9,988 nt of DNA from an uncultured Collinsella sp. (lineage in GTDB: Bacteria > Actinomycetota > Coriobacteriia > Coriobacteriales > Coriobacteriaceae): the NCBI GenBank assembly GCA_900549245.1, contig URNQ01000049.1, forward strand, positions 1-9,988, given 5' to 3'. This document shows positions 5,975 through 9,988 of this stretch, piece by piece. A program made the position numbers and the translations under genes. Numbering within the stretch: the stretch's first letter is position 1; each line of letters starts with the position of its first letter. The notes beneath the pieces are model-generated. The model saw only the letters and a program-made list of their open reading frames with translations. It had not been told where the DNA came from and ran no database searches.

Positions 5975-7015
5975 CTACCTCACTCGCTTCTTCAACATGA
6001 GCGCGATAACCACCGGAGCGCCGAAGATGGCGGTGACGGCGCTGATGGAAAGCTCGACGGGAGAGAACAGCGTGCGCGCGATCAAATCGCAGCCCGCGCA
6101 GAAGATGGCGCCTCCCAAGAAGCACGCAGGAATCACGCGGATGGGCTTCGACGACTTTAGCGCCGACTTCACGAGATGCGGAACCGCGATGCCTACGAAC
6201 GACACCGGACCAGCGAACGCGGTCACGCAGGCGGAGAGCATGCTCGCTAGAAGGACGAGCACCACGCGGAAGCGTTCGACGTTCACGCCGACGCTTTTCG
6301 CGTAGGCTTCTCCCAGCTGGAAGGCGGAAAGGGGCTTCGATATCGCGAATACGCATGCGCTCACGGTGATAACCACGACCGCGATGACCGCGATGTCGTC
6401 CCAGCTCGAACCCGAGAAGCTACCCAAAGACCAGTTGTGCAGGTTCACGATGGACTGGTCGTCGGCGAAGGCGATGAGGAAGTTCGTCGCCGCCGAGCAG
6501 ATGTATCCCACCATGACGCCCGCCACGATGAGCATGGCCATGGAACTTATGCGCCGTGCGATGAGGAGCACGAAGCCGATGGTGATAAGCGAGCCCAGAA
6601 ACGCTGCGGCCACCATGGCCGGCGAGGACATGGCCTGGTTCGCGCCTAGAAGTACGATCATCGTAAGCGCGACGACGAACTTTGCGCCCGAGGAGACGCC
6701 CAAGATGAACGGGTCGGCGATGGGGTTGTTGAAAAACGTCTGCAGCAGGAACCCGGAAAGCGAAAGTGCCCCGCCGAGAAGCACGGCTGAAAGCACGCGC
6801 GGCAGGCGAATCTCCCAGATGACCTGGCTTTCCATGGAATTGGTCGCGCCGCCCGAAAGGATGCCGGGGATGTGGTCTGCGGGCACGAGCACGCTCCCGA
6901 TGCACAGGTTGGCCCCGACGAGCACGATGAGGGCAACAGCGAGCAGCGCCGTCACGACGCGACACCGCGCGGCGCGCCCCGATTCGTCGTATGCCATGGA
7001 AAGCCGGCTTCTCAT
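5975..7015 (-). CDS. FecCD/BtuC-family ABC transporter permease
   Basis: An integral membrane permease of 346 aa, the usual length for the FecCD family, which imports iron-siderophores, haem and cobalamin. A homodimer is expected because only one permease gene is present. Family signatures are IRLPRVLSAVLLGGALSLSG followed by NPIADPFILGVSSGAK in the first third, AGPVSFVGIAVPHLVK, which includes the ATPase-coupling region, in the last third, and ELSISAVTAIFGAPVVIALML at the end. About ten hydrophobic segments can be made out. The ATG at 7015 starts 4 bases after the upstream binding-protein stop. An in-frame ATG six codons later (6997) is an alternative, and neither has a strong ribosome binding site, which suggests translational coupling. 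The substrate cannot be read from the permease itself. Confidence 0.93.
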   Translation of the reverse strand: MRSRLSMAYDESGRAARCRVVTALLAVALIVLVGANLCIGSVLVPADHIPGILSGGATNSMESQVIWEIRLPRVLSAVLLGGALSLSGFLLQTFFNNPIADPFILGVSSGAKFVVALTMIVLLGANQAMSSPAMVAAAFLGSLITIGFVLLIARRISSMAMLIVAGVMVGYICSAATNFLIAFADDQSIVNLHNWSLGSFSGSSWDDIAVIAVVVITVSACVFAISKPLSAFQLGEAYAKSVGVNVERFRVVLVLLASMLSACVTAFAGPVSFVGIAVPHLVKSALKSSKPIRVIPACFLGGAIFCAGCDLIARTLFSPVELSISAVTAIFGAPVVIALMLKKRVR

Positions 7016-7019
7016 GGCG

Positions 7020-8591
7020 CTAACCGAGCTTCCTCAGATAATGGAAGTCGCTCGCGTCATCGCCGGTGAACGCCCCGTGCAGCTCGTCGATAATGTCGGC
7101 GGTAGAAGTCATCTGCTGGTACATGTCGGCGCTTGTGACCCAGACGTTGCCGTTCTTCACGGCTTTGAACTGCGACAATAGCGCGTTTTTGCCTACGAAG
7201 TCGTTCAAGGTGGCAACCGATTCGTCGATGGTGCCGTTGTAGACGATGATGTCGGCATCCTTCGCCGTCGCGTAGAAGCGCTCCATTTCGAGCGTTACTG
7301 ACGAACCTGACGTCGACGCCGTCTGCGCGTCATCGAGCGCATAACTGCCGCCTGCAAGCTCGATCATCTGCGCCACGTAGTCGCCCGCCCGCCGCGTGAC
7401 GGCGGCCCCGTTCGAGTTAATGTAGAAATACGCCACGGTTTTACCTGACGACGCGAGCCCCGACGTTTGCTCGACGCGGGCCTTCTGCTCGTTGAACAGG
7501 TGCGCGGCCTCGTCTTCCTTGTCGAACAGGACGCCGAAAAGCTTAATCCACTCGACGCGCCCGAGTGCTTCGGGCTCGCTCGACGACTGTTCGGTGAGCA
7601 CGACGAGCCCGAGCTTCTGCAGCTTTTCCTTCACATCGGGCGTGTGGTTGATCATGGTGTTCTCGATGGCGAGCGTGCAGCCCGAGGCCGATATTCGCTC
7701 GTAGTCGGGCGCGCTGTACTTGCCGCCGTAGGCGATCGCCCCACTTTCGAGCGCGCTTTTGAAGCCCGCGACCGAGCAATCGTCGGCCTTCGTGCCCGAC
7801 ATGATGATATTGTCGTTCGCATCGAGCGCGTCGACCAGGCACATCGTCGCCGACGACACGAGGTACACCTTGTCGGCGGGGCGCCTTATGACCGCGATGT
7901 CGGAGCTCAACCCATCAGGTACCTTCGCATCTTGCGGCACCACGAGGAAACGCTCCCCATTCGAAACGCAGATAAGCCGCAGACCGCCTTCGAACTCGTC
8001 GACAGTGAAGTGCTCGGCGTATTCAAGCTGAAGCGCCCCCGTCGGCTCCCAGCCGCAGCCCAAATCGGCGTTGTGGAAGTCGGCCGCGGCGCTTGAAGCC
8101 GTTCCTGCAGGGGAGCCGCCGCTTGCATCGTCGCCCGATTTCTCCTTCATGGTGGATGAGTCGAAGTGGATCGTGTAGTCGATGGTGTGCGGCGTCGACA
8201 TGGCGACGGTCTCGGCCGACACGGCGATGTCCTCGTCGAGCGTGACGGGTATCTCGAACGTGGAGTTGCCGCCGTCGTTTACGGGCGCGTAGTCCACGCC
8301 GTCGACGGTCATCTTGTCGTAGTTCGAACTCGACCAGGTGATGGTCGCGGTGTAGGTGTCGCCATCCTTCACAATTGTGGTGGGTGAGGCGATGCTTGCG
8401 CGCCCTGACCCACCGGAAAGCGAGACACTCACAGTGTATTCCTGAGAGCCCGCCGTGCCACCGGTCGCGTTCGGGCTCGCACTGCACCCCGCGAAGGGAA
8501 GCGCGAGCAGGGCGACGAGAACGCAGGTGATCGCGCGCGCCGCGATGCTGTGGCGCTTCCTGTTTTCCCCCTTGGGGAGAATCGACCGCAT
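7020..8591 (-). CDS. ABC transporter substrate-binding lipoprotein with N-terminal beta-rich domain
   Basis: A 523-aa exported lipoprotein, about 200 residues longer than a typical FecB/BtuF binding protein. A basic start (RKRH, 11-14) and a hydrophobic stretch precede the lipobox LPFAGC, so Cys36 should be the lipidated residue. Residues about 50-145 form a domain rich in beta-strand patterns with GGSGRASIASP (60-70), TWSSSNYDKM (85-94), GNSTFEIPV (108-116) and AMSTPH (130-135). A Ser/Gly/Ala-rich linker (about 146-172) leads to the binding domain, about 173-520. This resembles the periplasmic-binding fold used for iron complexes and cobalamin, with long-helix elements such as EWIKLFGVLFDKEDEA (347-362). 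It is 4 bases downstream of the small lipoprotein gene and 4 upstream of the permease, in one operon. It should deliver the ligand to the permease. The N-terminal domain resembles the neighbouring lipoprotein. Confidence 0.9.
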   Translation of the reverse strand: MRSILPKGENRKRHSIAARAITCVLVALLALPFAGCSASPNATGGTAGSQEYTVSVSLSGGSGRASIASPTTIVKDGDTYTATITWSSSNYDKMTVDGVDYAPVNDGGNSTFEIPVTLDEDIAVSAETVAMSTPHTIDYTIHFDSSTMKEKSGDDASGGSPAGTASSAAADFHNADLGCGWEPTGALQLEYAEHFTVDEFEGGLRLICVSNGERFLVVPQDAKVPDGLSSDIAVIRRPADKVYLVSSATMCLVDALDANDNIIMSGTKADDCSVAGFKSALESGAIAYGGKYSAPDYERISASGCTLAIENTMINHTPDVKEKLQKLGLVVLTEQSSSEPEALGRVEWIKLFGVLFDKEDEAAHLFNEQKARVEQTSGLASSGKTVAYFYINSNGAAVTRRAGDYVAQMIELAGGSYALDDAQTASTSGSSVTLEMERFYATAKDADIIVYNGTIDESVATLNDFVGKNALLSQFKAVKNGNVWVTSADMYQQMTSTADIIDELHGAFTGDDASDFHYLRKLG

Positions 8592-8595
8592 GGCG

Positions 8596-9129
8596 TTACT
8601 TCAGTGCGTCGGCGCGCAGATCGACGCCGGCGGATTCGAACACAAGCGTGCGGTCGTACCACTGCTCTTTTCTAATACTCCACGCGGCACAGGCGGTGTC
8701 CTCGTCGAGCGCATCAACGGGCACGTCGTAGGTGTACTTGCCTTCCGCGTTTTCCACATAGGGGATGAAGTCGGCCTCGCTCGCGGCGGCAGCCTCGTCG
8801 CCCGTGCCCATGAAGAGCTTGCCGTAGCCCGTGCCGGAAAGCGTCATCACGCAGTGCATGGAGCCGTTTTCCACGATGAGCTGGGCGTCCACAATCCTGA
8901 ACATGTTCGAGCTGGAATCTACGGTGATCGGATAGGTGCCGTCGGCCACCTTGTCGGCGGTGATGGGGGCAGCGCTTGCGCCCTCGGTCGCATCGGCCGC
9001 CTGCTCGGTCTTTTCCTGGGAATCGGTATTGCTTGCCTTTGCGCTGTCGCTTGAATTTCCGGCGCAGCCGGCGAGCGAGAACGCGAGAAGCGCCGCCGAC
9101 AGGGCGAAGACGAGGGTTTTCTTCAACAT
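8596..9129 (-). CDS. Small lipoprotein of unknown function, beside an ABC importer
   Basis: A 177-aa exported lipoprotein. KK (3-4) and a hydrophobic run end in the lipobox SLAGC, so Cys22 should be lipidated. A low-complexity acidic, Ser/Ala-rich linker (about 23-58) carries a folded domain at about 59-170. Recognisable patterns are DGTYPITVDSSSNMFRI (63-79), VMTLSGTGYGKLFMGTG (94-110), YTYDVPVDALDED (132-144) and EQWYDRTLVFESA (155-167). I recall similar domains in lipoproteins next to FecBCD-type transporters in Clostridia and Coriobacteriia, but know no proven function. A haem- or metal-ligand capture role, somewhat like NEAT domains, is an inference. The frame opens further upstream, to an ATG at 9228, but the ATG at 9129 has AAAGGA 8 bases before it and gives a proper signal peptide. 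It is likely cotranscribed with the binding protein, 4 bases downstream. Confidence 0.85.
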   Translation of the reverse strand: MLKKTLVFALSAALLAFSLAGCAGNSSDSAKASNTDSQEKTEQAADATEGASAAPITADKVADGTYPITVDSSSNMFRIVDAQLIVENGSMHCVMTLSGTGYGKLFMGTGDEAAAASEADFIPYVENAEGKYTYDVPVDALDEDTACAAWSIRKEQWYDRTLVFESAGVDLRADALK

Positions 9130-9137
9130 GGAGGGAT

Positions 9138-9143
9138 TCCTTT
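9138..9143 (-). promoter_or_regulatory. Ribosome binding site deciding the lipoprotein start
   Basis: On the - strand AAAGGA sits 8 bases before the ATG at 9129 and directly precedes the signal peptide. This rules out the longer frame. Confidence 0.75.
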
Positions 9144-9155
9144 CAATCGCTTCTA

Positions 9156-9264
9156 CCGCCCGCGCCGTGCGGTGGGCGGGCGGGATGCGAATGCAAAGGG
9201 CATGCGCCGTCGGTCGGGGAAGGCGCATGCCCGTTGCACGGGGACGCGACCGGCGCTCCCGTGC
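9156..9264 (-). repeat. Three consecutive hairpins between cbiK and the lipoprotein gene
   Basis: Three inverted repeats fill the 144-base gap. They are 9236-9242 with 9258-9264 (GCACGGG/CCCGTGC, 15-base loop); 9198-9208 with 9222-9232 (11 bp perfect, GGGCATGCGCC/GGCGCATGCCC, 13-base loop); and 9156-9163 with 9172-9179 (8 bp with one wobble). On the - strand the middle stem is followed only by TTTGCATTC, which is a poor terminator tract. A partial terminator, or an mRNA-stabilising structure setting the ratio of chelatase to transport proteins, is more likely. No promoter is visible in the gap. Confidence 0.65.
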
Positions 9265-9273
9265 GCGGCGAGT

Positions 9274-9988
9274 TTACAGCTTGGCGATGGCGTCGTCCAC
9301 GTGCGAGACGTAGATGTCGTCGACCGCGGCGTTCTGTCCCAGACCCTGGAGCAGGCACGTCACTTCGAAGCCGGCGGCCACGAACTTCGCAGCCCAGCTG
9401 TCGGGGTCGGTCTCGTCTGCCATGTCGTTGTTCGCGTGGTCGCCCGCGACCACCATGAACGGCGCGAGCACGGCCTTCTTGTACCCTGCGGCGCTCGCAG
9501 CGGCGATAACATCCTCGCAGGTCGGTTCAGCCTCGACGGTGCCGACGAAGAACTGCGTCAAGCCCTCGTTCTTGAACACTTCCTGCATCTTGGCATAGTC
9601 GGCGTTGGAATCGGCTTCGGTGCCGTGGCCCATGAGGCATAGCGCCGTCTTGCCGTCGTCGAAGGACGCCATGTTCTCCTTAATGGCTGCGGCCACCTTC
9701 TTGTAGTCGTCGTCGGAGGTGAGCAGCGGGTCGCCGAGCGAGATCTTGTCGAACTTGTCGGCGTACTTGTCGAGCTCGTCTTTCACGTCGGCGTATTCCA
9801 GGCCAGCCATGAGATGCGTCGGCTGCACGACGATTTCCTTCACGCCGTCTTCCACGCAGCGGTCGAGCGCCTCGGTCATGTTGTCGATCGTGATACCGTC
9901 GCGCTTCTTCAGCTTGTCGATGATGATCTGCGCGGTGAAGGCGCGGCGGATGTCGTAGTCCTGCCAATTCTTTTCGCGCCGAGGAAAG
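9274..9988 (-). CDS. cbiK: CbiK-type sirohydrochlorin cobaltochelatase, N-terminus beyond window
   Basis: The visible 237 residues match class II chelatases of the CbiK type, which insert Co(II) into sirohydrochlorin (or its factor II form) in the anaerobic cobalamin pathway. Some relatives handle Fe(II) or are exported. Motifs, numbered from the first visible residue, are DYDIRRAFTAQIIIDKLKKRDG (10-31), VVQPTHLMAGLEY (53-65), LMGHGTEADS (118-127), VGTVEAEPT (148-156) and FMVVAGDHANNDMA (177-190). From memory the cobalt ligands in Salmonella CbiK are H145, E175 and H207. H121, E152 and H184 here have nearly the same spacing, so the metal site looks intact. The frame is open to the window edge, and about 30 residues are missing. 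A signal peptide therefore cannot be checked, and that decides between a cytoplasmic and a periplasmic enzyme. It is the most upstream gene seen of the operon. Confidence 0.92.
   Translation of the reverse strand, partial: FPRREKNWQDYDIRRAFTAQIIIDKLKKRDGITIDNMTEALDRCVEDGVKEIVVQPTHLMAGLEYADVKDELDKYADKFDKISLGDPLLTSDDDYKKVAAAIKENMASFDDGKTALCLMGHGTEADSNADYAKMQEVFKNEGLTQFFVGTVEAEPTCEDVIAAASAAGYKKAVLAPFMVVAGDHANNDMADETDPDSWAAKFVAAGFEVTCLLQGLGQNAAVDDIYVSHVDDAIAKL

Noticed and set aside
9130..9273. Possible cobalamin riboswitch upstream of the transport genes
   Set aside because: The gap has three hairpins but no B12-box-like sequence, and at 144 bases within an operon it is too short for a full cobalamin riboswitch. 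If present, one would be upstream of cbiK, outside the window.

Overview
The window looks like chromosomal DNA of a high-GC anaerobic actinobacterium of the class Coriobacteriia, probably Collinsella or a relative. This rests on codon use, the compact gene arrangement and how the proteins read, not on any database search. Part of it looks acquired.

Left half (1-4400, all genes on the + strand): the 3' end of a 1-phosphofructokinase-type sugar kinase closed by a strong terminator; a complete CCA-adding tRNA nucleotidyltransferase with an HD domain; a tRNA-Glu(CTC) with its own promoter and terminator; a polytopic membrane protein of the LPG-synthase/flippase-like family; and a TetR-type regulator. 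These are ordinary housekeeping genes. Phe codons here are mostly TTT.

Junction (4401-4640): an 80-codon internal scrap of an IS3-family transposase on the - strand. It is cut at both ends, starts immediately after the TetR stop codon, and has no visible terminal repeats.

Right half (4658-9988, all genes on the - strand; transcription runs from high to low coordinates): a CbiK-type cobaltochelatase (N-terminus beyond the window), a small lipoprotein, a substrate-binding lipoprotein with an extra N-terminal beta-rich domain, a FecCD/BtuC-type permease, and an ABC ATPase with an uncharacterised C-terminal domain. From the lipoprotein onward the genes lie 0-4 bases apart. Phe codons here are mostly TTC, unlike the left half, so the block may be a horizontal acquisition bordered by the IS scrap.

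Together the right-hand genes look like an uptake system for a metal-bearing compound, most likely a tetrapyrrole, corrinoid or iron/cobalt complex. The lipoproteins would capture the ligand outside the cell, the permease and ATPase would import it, and the chelatase would insert or handle the metal. The most interesting observations are that the small lipoprotein and the N-terminal domain of the binding protein appear to share a domain, and that the ATPase carries an extra C-terminal domain with a GAGTG motif.
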